A stretch of 64,000 bases of DNA from Craspedostauros australis (taxonomy: Eukaryota > Bacillariophyta > Bacillariophyceae > Mastogloiales > Achnanthaceae). The position numbers were made by a program, and so were the translations under genes. The DNA lies in NCBI GenBank assembly GCA_026770025.1, contig JAMXDE010000018.1:806001-870000 (forward strand), in the 5' to 3' direction. Positions 55,338-64,000 of this stretch are shown here, piece by piece (the first letter of the stretch is position 1; each line of letters opens with the position of its first letter). The notes below the pieces were generated by a model. It made no database searches, was not told where the DNA came from, and saw only the letters and a program-made list of their open reading frames with translations.

Positions 55338-56486
55338 ATGACCTCAATCAAGCGGCCACAAACGCCGACAACGAGGAGACGATCGAGGCTCTCGAAGATC
55401 GTGGTGGCCGCCGCCGTCCTCCTTGCGATCCACATCCGCTCCACCTCCGTCTTCAACCAAAGCCTGGCCATCCGACAGCTGAAGCTGCAATCCGAGACCC
55501 TGTGGTCGTCGCTGAACGCGCGGACGCCGGCACAAGACAAGGCGGCGGCCAACACCACCCTCGTGATCATCCTTGGCAACATCCGGTGCGGCGAGGATGC
55601 CTGGGAGACGCTGTACGAGAACGTGCTGAACTACAACAACGCCGATCTGGCCTTGATGGTGGGCGACACGTACCCGGAATACCAGAATTCTACGCTGTTC
55701 GACCGCGCCAAGTACACCTGGAGGTTCGAGGAGTACGATGACTGGGCGGACGCCATCGATCTCGTCAACGGGACGGAATGGCGCACGACGCTGCTGCCGC
55801 ACATAGGCGACAACGGCCTGTTCGGCGGCGTCAAGGGCAAGAAGAGCACTGGCGGCCTGCTCATGATGGTGCGATGGTTCCTCATCCAGCATCTCAAGGA
55901 GGACAAGATCCTGGACAAGTACGACAAGTTCGTCATCACGCGTTCCGATCACTACTACCAGTGCCCCCACGACCTGGCCCCGCTCGACACCGACAACTTC
56001 GTCTGGACGTCCCGTGGCGAATCGTACGGTGGCTACAACGACCGACACTTGGTTGTTGGCAAGAACGACATCATCCCGGCCATCGACCTCATCTCGCCCA
56101 TCCTCAAGAATCCAAAGTCCTTCACGCAAAGCTCCATCACCATGGACGACAACATCGAGCGATACCAGGCCAGGATATGGCATCGCAGGGGGATCCTGCC
56201 CAGGGTACGCCAGTTCAAACGCATGATGTTTGTATGCGCGACGCAATTCGACAAGACGCGCTGGATGGAGAGGTCCGCCTACCAGGTGCCCGACACGAAG
56301 CATCTGCCCATCTTCTTGAAGTACCCCGAGGAGTACAAATCTGCCACACACTTCTGCGAACATCCGACGACGGAGCACTTGGTGGACAAAGCGCAGGATC
56401 AACCCAAGCTGGTGATTTCCAAATCAGTGCTCGCGGGCAAGCCTGTGAAGAGGAAGAACAAGGGGAAGAACAAGAAGAAGCACTAG
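55338..56486 (+). CDS. Type II membrane protein, glycosyltransferase-like
   Basis: A single-exon protein of 382 residues from the ATG at 55338. A short Arg/Lys-rich tail precedes one hydrophobic segment at about 20-38, the layout of a Golgi type II enzyme. The luminal part starts with V-I-I-L-G-N-I-R-C-G-E-D-A-W-E-T-L-Y and continues with A-D-L-A-L-M-V-G-D, a strand and helix pattern like a nucleotide-sugar fold. A later block F-V-I-T-R-S-D-H-Y-Y-Q-C-P-H-D carries a plausible metal or sugar site. The C-terminus is a Lys-rich tail (K-R-K-N-K-G-K-N-K-K-K-H). I recall similar proteins in algae and some algal viruses but could not confirm this. A transferase role is inferred, and donor and acceptor are unknown. 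Confidence 0.75.
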   Translation: MTSIKRPQTPTTRRRSRLSKIVVAAAVLLAIHIRSTSVFNQSLAIRQLKLQSETLWSSLNARTPAQDKAAANTTLVIILGNIRCGEDAWETLYENVLNYNNADLALMVGDTYPEYQNSTLFDRAKYTWRFEEYDDWADAIDLVNGTEWRTTLLPHIGDNGLFGGVKGKKSTGGLLMMVRWFLIQHLKEDKILDKYDKFVITRSDHYYQCPHDLAPLDTDNFVWTSRGESYGGYNDRHLVVGKNDIIPAIDLISPILKNPKSFTQSSITMDDNIERYQARIWHRRGILPRVRQFKRMMFVCATQFDKTRWMERSAYQVPDTKHLPIFLKYPEEYKSATHFCEHPTTEHLVDKAQDQPKLVISKSVLAGKPVKRKNKGKNKKKH

Positions 56487-56936
56487 AGCGACCAGCAGTG
56501 GAGGCTGTATGTGGGAGGCCGCGCTTGTGAGCTTGTGTGCAGCGTCAACCGCGATCTCAGCTGCAGTGATGTTCACGATGAGGAAAATCGCAGCATCTGC
56601 GATCGTGGGACAACGCGTTGGCCAGTTTCACCCAGCCACATGTGCCCCACACGGCAGCATAATACAAAGCACCCTGGCACATAGAGTGGTAGCTGAGCCT
56701 ACACCAACACCTACAGATACACATGCATGCATGCCTAATTCCAATTAACCCTATGACAAGCTCTTCGCTTGTGGTGCATGCGACCTCTCTCCGTGTTGCT
56801 CTTTCTGATACAGAAGACTGCGGCCTCGCGCATTGAATTCAACTACGAGCACAGTCCGAGTCCTGATCCCCCTGTTGCCACGAGCGAACATGCACGCCCC
56901 TACTCAACTACCAGTGTGCATCACTGCGCATGTACT
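56487..56936. other. Convergent intergenic region
   Basis: 450 bp between the ends of the glycosyltransferase-like gene (+) and the SNF2 gene (-). No coding signal is seen beyond fragments. Confidence 0.55.
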
Positions 56937-59900
56937 TCAAGTCGACAACGCAGGCGGCGGCTTGATTTCGTGATAAATCGACGAGAGATGGAACCGATCC
57001 ACCACCGTGTGGCTGTTCGGATTGCGTGGGCAGTTGGCCTCATGACCTTCGGCTTCGGTATACGAATCGAACTGACGGAAGCAGTGCTGGCACACCACCT
57101 TGTTCAATCGTTTGGCTTTGTCCATGCGGCTCGGTGGCGTGGAGGATTCGCCGTTGCGTGCTGGAGATGGCTGGTCTGCTGTTGATGACTGCGACAAAGC
57201 GTCGTCCCTGCCCCGCGCTTTCGTCTGTGCTGCTGCCTGTGTCGCCGTGGTCGCTGAATCCAAGGCTGCTTGGGCCGCGCCGGACAACTGGAAGAAGGTA
57301 TTGACCGTCTCGATTCTCACGGGGCCGGTGGCGCCAAGTCGATTGGCGCGACTCGTCACCTGCTCCAGCAACGCTGCATCGTCGATGGGTTCCAGCAGGA
57401 ACATGTGCGTGACGAAGCTCAGGTCGAGGCCGTGGGATAACTCTGCGTCCAAGGACAGGAGGAACACGTCTTCGTGGATCCGTTCGATTGGGGCATCGTG
57501 GAATGCGTTGCCCGTGAACCACCGTGAACGGCTGTGAAAGCTGCCGCAGGCCTGCCATTTCATGATGCGACCCTCCACTCGGGTCTCCGCACCAGCATTG
57601 CCACCATTCGCAGGGTCCGCACCATCTGCACCTGCATCTGCATCGGCGGCTGCGGCAGCGACGGCAGGCAGTGGACCAAAGTACCAGTCCCGCCCGGCGA
57701 ACTGATCGCTGTTGGCAAGGATTCGGCACGTCTCCGCGCCGAGACCATCCCAGTACTCTTCGCTTTTGCGTTTCGGATGCAGCGGATGATCATCACGAAT
57801 GTCGATCAGCACCTTGTCGCCCGGCCTCCAAAACGCGCGGCTCTTGTAGTAGTTCGATAGCGGCTCACCTCGCAGTCTGTCCAGCGGAACATTCAAAGCT
57901 CGGACGATGCGTTCCGGCTCGATCAGAATGCGTGCTTCATCGTCGCTTCCTTCTCTCACGACTACCTCGATCAGAATTTGCTGACACACAGATCGTCGTC
58001 CCTCCTTCGAGTTCAGATGCGTCAGCCTTTCGCAGACCGAGCACCGTCGGCATTCCTTCACATCGTGGCGAAATCGATACAGCTCTCCGCCGATGTCAGA
58101 GCTTGCAGAGGCGTACACCTCCGCGATGTTCTCTGGCGACAGCTGCCGGTACAGCTGCTCTGTGACAGATAGCAGCATGGTGGTAGTTTTCGAGTACACG
58201 ACTGCCTTCACGGGACGCCGATCGATTCCCCCTGCTGCTGTGGGTTCCGTGGACATGTCAACCCGACCTTCCGCGATTCGATTGGCACCGCCATTGCTGC
58301 GCAACGTCTGGCGAGCATCCTTCAGAATCTTGGCGATGTGATCCGCCTGGGCCTTGTCAATTGTGGAATGAAATTCGTCGGAGGTGAGAAAGGCCTGGAA
58401 GTTGTCGAGGGTCTGCTTGGGACGTAGCTTCGAGCCTGCCAGGATCATGTCTTGGATCATGTCAGGAATCATGATATCCACCTCGGCCTGCTCGAAGATG
58501 GGTTTCGGCAGGTGGATGTCTTCCTTGCGATGCATCACGAACAGCGACTTCACGATGGACACGAGCGCTTCTCGTCCTTCCTCAGTCCTCTCCAAAAACG
58601 GACGCTTAACTTCTACATCCCACTTGGATCTGGCCTCCTCTTCTCTCGCCCCATCAGTGGCACCAGGGTCATCGTCATCGCTATGGTCATGGCCATTCGC
58701 ATCGTCATCCTCATCGTCATCGTCATCGCCATCGTCATAGTCATCACCATCCTCATCGCCATGGTCATTCGTATCGACATTGGCGTTGTCAGTGGTCAAG
58801 GTGGTGCTTGCTGCTGCCCGTGATCGTGATTGTGCTCGCGCTCCTGCTGTCGGTGTTGCGACATTGGGCTGCTGCTGCTGTTGATTGAAGCTGCCGTAGA
58901 CTGGATGCCGCAGGAATAATAGCAGTCTTTGGATTTGATCCAAGGCGGACTCGTTGAAGCCGTTGTTGTCCTCATCTCCAGTCGTGGGTGTGCCGCTCAT
59001 AACCCAGCGTCGTTCGGCGGCGATCTGGTTGATGAAGTGCGTTGCGTCCGATGTCGTTTCATGGCTGCCTAATTCGTGTCCCTCGTCGACGACAAGGCGC
59101 AACCAGCGAATGGACAGGAATGGATTCATGCCGTACTTCTTCGAACTTTCCTGGTGCGACCTCTTCCTCGAGGATGACCGGCGCGACGACGATCTGGAGG
59201 AGGATGCGGAGGAAGCTTCGGTTGAACCGAAATGCCCCAGCTTGAGCTCCTCGCCATAGTACCGACTGCAGCGGCTGAAGGTCGTCACCACGATGATGCA
59301 TTGGCTTAGCTCCATTCGCTTCGGCGGGCTCGGAGATGAATGAATGTGTGACCCCAACAAGGACTTGCCCGGAATGTCGGCCATGTCGCCAATGCCATCC
59401 AAGTACACGAGGCCTCTTGGATACGAGGTTGATGCACCCATCGCGGAATTTGCGCCCCTACCACCACCATTCCTGCTCCTGTCGTGGCTTGTGAATGCAT
59501 CAAAGTTGATGTGCCTGCAAATTTGCTGATGCCAATGCTCCAGCAGCGCGTCCGGCACGATGATCAACGTCGCGCTGGTGGGCAGGAGCTGCCGTTCCCA
59601 CACCAGCCGCCTTGACGAAGACGAGGTGCTGGCAAAGACCTTCCTGGAACGCTTGTCCATGAGCGACTTCATCTCCACCACGCCAGCACGGAAGTCTTCC
59701 AAGACTCCGCTCGGCACGACCTTGCCGAACTGCTGAAAGACGTGGCGCTGGAAGGCCTGCACAGTCGGCAGACGGTCATCGGGGTAGGGTGGCGACACGA
59801 ACTGGGCCACCTCGGAGTACAGATCCATGTAGAGCGGTGCGATGTCGCGGATCCAAAGACGGATGGAGCGCATCATGCGCAGGATGTCCTCCTGCTTGGC

Positions 59901-60695
59901 CGGGTTCTGCCGCACCAGCTCCCAGTCCTGCTGCAGCGAACTGCCGTCCCAAAATTCCGGCGGATCTGACGGGCGCTGTCCAGACGTTGACACGATGAGC
60001 GCCAGCATCGAGATCGTCTTTCCCAAACCCGGTGCGTCGCCGAGAATTCCGCCGCGCAATGCCCCGAATTCCTGCGTGGCGCACTCGACCTTTCGCATGG
60101 CTTGCAGGTCGGCCAGCTGGTGGGGAAACAGCCCCGCCTGGAACCGCATGTCTTCCTCGGTGGAGAGGAGGCCTGGGAAGCCGGGATACGGCACCACGTA
60201 ATTCTTCCCATCGCGACATCTGGAGTACTCGATCGTTGCGAGCTTTTCGCGCAGGGACTTCGACACGAGGGTCAGCCTCAGCATGTCCTGGATGGTCAGG
60301 AAGTCCCATGCACCTGGCGGGCTCCCCATGCGCTCGTGCGCTCCCACGAAGTACATCAGCAGCTGCGGTGCTCCCACTGCCCTCGAAGCGTTGGCACTTG
60401 CGCTTGCGGTGGAAGTGGTTGCCGTTGCCGTTGTCGTTGTCGTGAGATCCGTCGTCTCCATCTGATCGTTTGGCTGTTGCTCATCTTCATCCACGTCAGC
60501 AACGACATCAGCATCGACAGCAGCATCGACAGCAGCATCGGCATCGATGACAACGACATCAGCGACAGCACTGCGCACATTGATGTGTCCATCGTTCGAA
60601 GCACCCCTCCCTCCGATAAGGCCCCGCAGTGCCAACCTTGCAGCACGTGCGTTGGCAGCTGCTCTCGCTGATCGTCTGGTGCGGACGGACGACAT
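56937..60695 (-). CDS. F-box-like / SNF2-family ATPase with C-terminal zinc finger
   Basis: A single-exon protein of 1,252 residues from the ATG at 60695. The order is: an Arg/Ala-rich N-terminus; an acidic stretch; an F-box-like helical segment near 125-155 (W-D-F-L-T-I-Q-D-M-L-R-L-T-L-V-S-K-S-L-R); a SNF2 N-terminal domain with Walker A G-D-A-P-G-L-G-K-T near 222 and the D-E-G-H box near 537; a long Asp-rich insert near 670-720; a Cys-containing module (C-R-R-C-S-V-C near 900); and a helicase C domain with motif VI-like T-S-R-A-N-R-L-G-A-T-G near 1117. A C2HC finger (C-Q-H-C-F-R-Q-F-D-S-Y) follows near 1205-1228. The combination recalls plant F-box/SNF2 proteins such as Arabidopsis At3g54460. 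I infer a nuclear chromatin or DNA-repair ATPase, possibly linked to ubiquitin ligation. Confidence 0.88.
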   Translation of the reverse strand: MSSVRTRRSARAAANARAARLALRGLIGGRGASNDGHINVRSAVADVVVIDADAAVDAAVDADVVADVDEDEQQPNDQMETTDLTTTTTATATTSTASASANASRAVGAPQLLMYFVGAHERMGSPPGAWDFLTIQDMLRLTLVSKSLREKLATIEYSRCRDGKNYVVPYPGFPGLLSTEEDMRFQAGLFPHQLADLQAMRKVECATQEFGALRGGILGDAPGLGKTISMLALIVSTSGQRPSDPPEFWDGSSLQQDWELVRQNPAKQEDILRMMRSIRLWIRDIAPLYMDLYSEVAQFVSPPYPDDRLPTVQAFQRHVFQQFGKVVPSGVLEDFRAGVVEMKSLMDKRSRKVFASTSSSSRRLVWERQLLPTSATLIIVPDALLEHWHQQICRHINFDAFTSHDRSRNGGGRGANSAMGASTSYPRGLVYLDGIGDMADIPGKSLLGSHIHSSPSPPKRMELSQCIIVVTTFSRCSRYYGEELKLGHFGSTEASSASSSRSSSRRSSSRKRSHQESSKKYGMNPFLSIRWLRLVVDEGHELGSHETTSDATHFINQIAAERRWVMSGTPTTGDEDNNGFNESALDQIQRLLLFLRHPVYGSFNQQQQQPNVATPTAGARAQSRSRAAASTTLTTDNANVDTNDHGDEDGDDYDDGDDDDDEDDDANGHDHSDDDDPGATDGAREEEARSKWDVEVKRPFLERTEEGREALVSIVKSLFVMHRKEDIHLPKPIFEQAEVDIMIPDMIQDMILAGSKLRPKQTLDNFQAFLTSDEFHSTIDKAQADHIAKILKDARQTLRSNGGANRIAEGRVDMSTEPTAAGGIDRRPVKAVVYSKTTTMLLSVTEQLYRQLSPENIAEVYASASSDIGGELYRFRHDVKECRRCSVCERLTHLNSKEGRRSVCQQILIEVVVREGSDDEARILIEPERIVRALNVPLDRLRGEPLSNYYKSRAFWRPGDKVLIDIRDDHPLHPKRKSEEYWDGLGAETCRILANSDQFAGRDWYFGPLPAVAAAAADADAGADGADPANGGNAGAETRVEGRIMKWQACGSFHSRSRWFTGNAFHDAPIERIHEDVFLLSLDAELSHGLDLSFVTHMFLLEPIDDAALLEQVTSRANRLGATGPVRIETVNTFFQLSGAAQAALDSATTATQAAAQTKARGRDDALSQSSTADQPSPARNGESSTPPSRMDKAKRLNKVVCQHCFRQFDSYTEAEGHEANCPRNPNSHTVVDRFHLSSIYHEIKPPPALST

Positions 60696-61325
60696 CTCGC
60701 GCACCGGGTGTGTGATTTTGTGCGCTGGTGGATCAATGAGAGATTGTTGGAGGCGGTGCAGAGCAGAGTATGGTCGTTTCTCTCTTCCATGTGGTAGTGT
60801 TTGTGCTTTTGCATGTTCGCATGTTGGTTTGTCGTTGTGGAGAATTGGCGTCAAAGGAATGAGTCCACGACTGCGACCTTGGATACGACTACTTGTGGTA
60901 ATATATGTATTATCCTCAATTACATGGGAAGAATGAAATAGGGAGATCGTGTAAAATTAGGATTCTTCTCAACAATGCAAGAAATCGAGAACCTCAAAAA
61001 GCAAAAAACCATCCGTGTACACCAGGTGGGACTCGAACCCACAACTTCTGCCTTAGGAGGGCAACACGCTGCCATTGCGTCACAGGTGCTGGTTGCCAAT
61101 CATTCACCAAATTGTACTACAAAAAGCATTCTGTCAAAGCACGTCCCCTTCGTGCAATCAATGTGACCGATTTGTTGAACACATCTATCCCCTCTTCTAC
61201 ATTTTAGTTACTCTACTCTGCACATACGAGGACGACAATGCATGTATGTCTGCGAGATGCATCTGCATTCCATCAAAACTGTTTGCTTGCATGTAAGCAG
61301 GGATGCGTTGCTGCCATAGCTATGG
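60696..61325. other. Intergenic with tRNA gene
   Basis: 630 bp between the SNF2 and PNPOx-like genes, both on the minus strand. It holds the tRNA-Arg gene. The rest is probably SNF2 5' leader and promoter. Confidence 0.6.
61018..61089 (-). tRNA. tRNA-Arg (anticodon CCU)
   Basis: The minus strand folds into a 72-base cloverleaf. The 7-bp acceptor stem (GCACCTG with CTGGTGT) has one U-U mismatch at the sixth pair and a G-U at the first. The D-stem is ACGC/GCGT with a GG-containing loop. The anticodon stem TTGCC/GGCAG encloses the loop CTCCTAA, so the anticodon is CCT, reading AGG. The T-stem GTGGG/CCCAC encloses TTCGAGT. No intron is needed and CCA is not encoded, as is normal for a nuclear gene. 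Confidence 0.92.
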
Positions 61326-62312
61326 CTACGGCATCTTCGGAAAATAGACACCCCAGTCGATGTCCTGTTTCTGTTGCGGCCACGATTCCTCATTCCACAC
61401 CTTGCTCTGCGTGAAGGAACGCCCGCAATGAAAGAAGGCATGTTCGACCTTGATGCGTATGGCGAGCTTGGGTGCAATGTCGTCGTCGTCAACGTCGGTG
61501 CTGCTGTTGGATAGCTGCCGCAGAATCCGCGGATTCGTGGTGAGGACGGCCTGTCCCATGACTCTCAACGTCGTAGTGTTGTTGGGAATGACGAAGCACA
61601 GGGATATGCCGGTGTTTTGCAGTATATTTTGCAACCCAAATAATATCTGATTGCCGGGCGTGTCTGGTATCCATATTTCATCGCTTGCGGCGCCGTTGTT
61701 CGTGCTGCGTGTGGGTTTGTGAATCTTGCAGAATCCGGGTGCGCCACCTTTCGGGCTGCAAAATGGCATGACGGGCGGGTACATGTCGTTGTCGTTGTAA
61801 TTGCAGCTGGCCGTCGCAAGAAACACCAACGGTGAAGATTCGACGAATTGCTGCATCTGTTCGTCGATGGACTGAATGACCTTGGGCGCATCGAGCAAGG
61901 ACGTGCCACCGAATCCGGATGGCGTGATGGCCCTCAGCTGATCCAGCGATGTGATGAGATGCTCGTCCTCGTCGGCCTCCTCGAATCCCAGCTGTTCGCT
62001 GATGTTGCGGTGCGATGATGACGAAGTTCCTGTTTGCGATTTGCCCCTGCCGTTGGAGAACGGTCGCATGGAAGGGATGGATGGCTCCATGCGTGAACCG
62101 TCATCATTGATCGACTGCTGACTCTGGGTCCTGTTGGAACGATGCCGCTGTTGCGACAGAGATCTGCCATCATTGTCACGCAATTCGTTTGCGTAGGCGC
62201 TCTTTGCCTGCAGGTACTTGAAGTACAGATACGTCATGGAGGCGGTGTTGATGAGCGTGAGGATGATCTCGAACGACGAGAACGAGACCTCTGACCAAGC
62301 CACCATCTTCAT
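61326..62312 (-). CDS. Pyridoxamine 5'-phosphate oxidase-like FMN-binding split-barrel protein
   Basis: A single-exon protein of 328 residues. A hydrophobic segment at about 10-32 (F-E-I-I-L-T-L-I-N-T-A-S-M-T-Y-L-Y-F) suggests an N-terminal membrane anchor. A Ser/Gln-rich linker follows. The split-barrel domain runs from about 140 to the end: F-V-E-S-S-P-L-V-F-L-A-T-A, then P-P-V-M-P-F-C-S-P-K-G-G-A-P-G-F-C, then I-P-D-T-P-G-N-Q-I-L-F-G-L-Q-N-I and a C-terminal W-G-V-Y-F. This matches the pyridoxamine-5'-phosphate oxidase-related FMN-binding family rather than true PNPO, which is shorter and lacks an anchor. I infer a flavin redox enzyme. The substrate is unknown. Confidence 0.85.
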   Translation of the reverse strand: MKMVAWSEVSFSSFEIILTLINTASMTYLYFKYLQAKSAYANELRDNDGRSLSQQRHRSNRTQSQQSINDDGSRMEPSIPSMRPFSNGRGKSQTGTSSSSHRNISEQLGFEEADEDEHLITSLDQLRAITPSGFGGTSLLDAPKVIQSIDEQMQQFVESSPLVFLATASCNYNDNDMYPPVMPFCSPKGGAPGFCKIHKPTRSTNNGAASDEIWIPDTPGNQILFGLQNILQNTGISLCFVIPNNTTTLRVMGQAVLTTNPRILRQLSNSSTDVDDDDIAPKLAIRIKVEHAFFHCGRSFTQSKVWNEESWPQQKQDIDWGVYFPKMP

Positions 62313-63423
62313 TGTTGCAGGAGTGCTGGGTGGCAGTGGTTTCTGTGGTTGCAGTGATGAGGTGTGGTGAGATGAGATGATGTGCGCACGGGACGATGCG
62401 ATTGGTACAATTGATGCGGCTGGTGCAATCGATCTTTACGTAGACGCCTCGTAACGTTATTACTAGGCGCTGTGCTGCAATCTCCTTGCCTGTCTTATCT
62501 GGTTCATTGATGAGATTCAAGCTGCTGCTGCCAGCGATGCTGGGGATTGAGATGATTGGAGTACTATTCTCTGCTCTGCTTTGCCCGACTCTGAAGCACT
62601 CTATTCGAATCACGACGACGGTGGAGACAGCACACCAATGGCATCGACATTGGACATTGGGCACGGAGATGAACCATGGACGTGGATGAGGACATCAGAG
62701 TGAAGGGAAGGTACGAGTGGTAGAACACTCAATTCTGTCGTAGTATCGCACGTGATGAAAAACGAACCGCCCCCACAACCGACACTTCCTCTCATGTGTT
62801 GATGATGATGGTGATGATGATGCGCAACGGACACATGCGCGCAAATCAAGAGGATGTGCCAAAGAAAAAATGATTGGCCGTCGCCTGCCAAGTCGCGTCA
62901 CGTCACAACCAAACGGCAACGTTCGTCATTGCTGTTCAAACTGGAACATTGTAGTCGCATGAGTCAAATTCGGCAGTGTTCTCGGAATCTCCACGATGGC
63001 CGTGCCGAGTCGTTGTCATCCACGCAGTCCCGTCGCAAACATTTCGAAGCGCGAGAAGACGTGGCAACGTGGTGACGAAGTCCCACATTGAACACGACCA
63101 CAAAAAGTCCCAAACAGAGAAAGACGCAAACAGAGAAACAGACACGCAGAGAGAGAGGGCGAAAACTGTATTTTCACGAACCCACAAAGTTCAAGCACTC
63201 AGCTTTGGTTGCGAGCATCAGTAGCAGTACTTCATTGGTAAAGTAGTCGTACGAGCACTCTGCTGCATCGAGACACCACCAATCAATCAATCGATCGATC
63301 AATCACAAACACAAAAAGGACGATACCCAACAAAGACCATCCCAATCGGCACGATCAGCGCAATCAGCGCAATCAGCACAATAAGCACTTAACAGTCCCC
63401 ACACACACAGCGATTTGAAGAAG
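62313..63423. other. Divergent intergenic region, no supported gene
   Basis: 1.1 kb between the PNPOx-like gene (-) and the truncated acidic gene (+). Repeats of ATCAATCAATCG type lie near 63,282-63,304 and CGCAATCAG units near 63,352-63,382, in the likely leader of the right-hand gene. No coding signal is seen. Confidence 0.55.
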
Positions 63424-64000
63424 ATGGCTCTCGTTGTTCCACCCATGAGCTCAGGCTTCGGCATGAGATACAACTTCGAGCAGCATCACCAAGAGCAAGA
63501 GCCGCACGAGGAGGAGCAATCCCAGCAGATGGCAAACACAGCTGACAAAGAAGCACTCCCAGGCATGCGAATCGAGCCATCTCACCACAATGACGAAGTG
63601 GCCGACCCAAATGTCAGGGCTGAACAGGCGCTCCACGAACAGCAGCCACGAGAGGGCGAATCGGTACTTCAACAATCAAGCACGAATCGAACCGAACTGC
63701 ACGAACAGCATCAAGAGGATGTGCAGTCCACCGACAGCGATGGTTTCGTTGTCGTTCCATCGCGAGAAACGCAAGATGATGATGCTGCTGACAATGGCGA
63801 TCGTAGCAACAATGATGATAACAGCAAGGCTCCCGAAACGGCAGCAGAGGCCACGTCTGAGGGAGAACAGGACGACTCGGACAATGGCGATGAAGAAAAG
63901 GAGCCTTCCGATGCGCAGACATCCGAAACGGAAGCTGCCGAAGCCGAGGAGGAACCGGCAGGCACTGGGCTGTTCTCGTTGTTCGGCAACAGCAATGATA
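63424..64000 (+). CDS. Acidic protein of unknown function, cut by the window end
   Basis: An ATG at 63424 opens 192 codons without a stop to the last base. The start M-A-L-V-V-P-P-M-S-S-G-F-G is followed by Gln/Glu/His-rich sequence, a short hydrophobic patch (D-G-F-V-V-V-P-S) near 105 and a long Asp/Glu/Ser-rich region. The last visible residues, G-L-F-S-L-F-G-N-S-N-D, may begin an ordered part. No family is recognised. Frame length and steady composition support coding, and an intron near the edge is possible. Confidence 0.65.
   Translation, partial: MALVVPPMSSGFGMRYNFEQHHQEQEPHEEEQSQQMANTADKEALPGMRIEPSHHNDEVADPNVRAEQALHEQQPREGESVLQQSSTNRTELHEQHQEDVQSTDSDGFVVVPSRETQDDDAADNGDRSNNDDNSKAPETAAEATSEGEQDDSDNGDEEKEPSDAQTSETEAAEAEEEPAGTGLFSLFGNSND

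Noticed and set aside
55344-56402. 352-codon minus-strand frame
   Set aside because: Antisense shadow of the glycosyltransferase-like gene, with Val/Arg-biased composition and no domain.
1-64000. CRISPR arrays, bacterial operons, insertion sequences or ribosomal RNA
   Set aside because: None seen; the window is eukaryotic nuclear DNA with spliced genes. I also saw no reverse transcriptase, integrase or transposase motifs.

Overview
The window is nuclear DNA of a photosynthetic stramenopile, almost certainly a diatom. It encodes a typical diatom Lhcf fucoxanthin-chlorophyll a/c protein, several proteins with an ER signal followed by an Ala/Phe plastid-import motif, a bHLH-PAS transcription factor of the type known in diatoms, and two proteins that resemble families I associate with diatoms. 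Introns are few, 155-392 bp, and GT-AG. No domain search was possible. Family names come from visible motifs, and exon joins come from splice consensus, reading frame and family motifs.

Layout: 0.9-2.4 kb ALG1-like mannosyltransferase (-); 4.0-6.8 kb leishmanolysin-like metalloprotease (+); 7.0-12.6 kb three-exon bHLH-PAS factor (-); a gene-poor stretch to 16.5 kb; 16.5-17.3 kb Lhcf (+); 19.5-21.2 kb CPBP membrane protease with EF-hand (+); 22.2-23.4 kb membrane protein with an interrupted HMA domain (-); 24.0-26.0 kb ACC-synthase-like aminotransferase (-); 27.3-29.4 kb ABCG half-transporter (+); 30.5-33.7 kb large P-loop protein, copy 1 (+); 34.1-37.9 kb DUF1769/PH/DUF547 fusion (-); 39.2-42.2 kb RNB exoribonuclease (+); 42.7-44.3 kb BUB3 (+); 44.7-45.9 kb orphan Q-rich protein (-); 47.0-48.9 kb MGQC protein, probably myristoylated (-); 51.2-54.6 kb P-loop protein, copy 2 (+); 55.3-56.5 kb type II membrane glycosyltransferase-like protein (+); 56.9-60.7 kb F-box/SNF2 ATPase (-); 61.0 kb tRNA-Arg(CCU) (-); 61.3-62.3 kb PNPOx-like protein (-); from 63.4 kb an acidic protein that runs off the window (+).

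Most genes are unrelated single-copy housekeeping or signalling genes and do not form a pathway. The exception is a pair of about 1,100-residue P-loop proteins lying 20.7 kb apart in the same orientation, which also share upstream DNA. Their N-terminal region is strongly diverged, the rest is nearly identical, and the C-terminal ends are unrelated. This looks like a dispersed, recombining multigene family, possibly of the Crinkler/RHS-like NTPase type, and is the best candidate here for an undescribed system. A DUF1769-PH-DUF547 fusion and a plastid-type CPBP protease with an EF-hand are also unusual.
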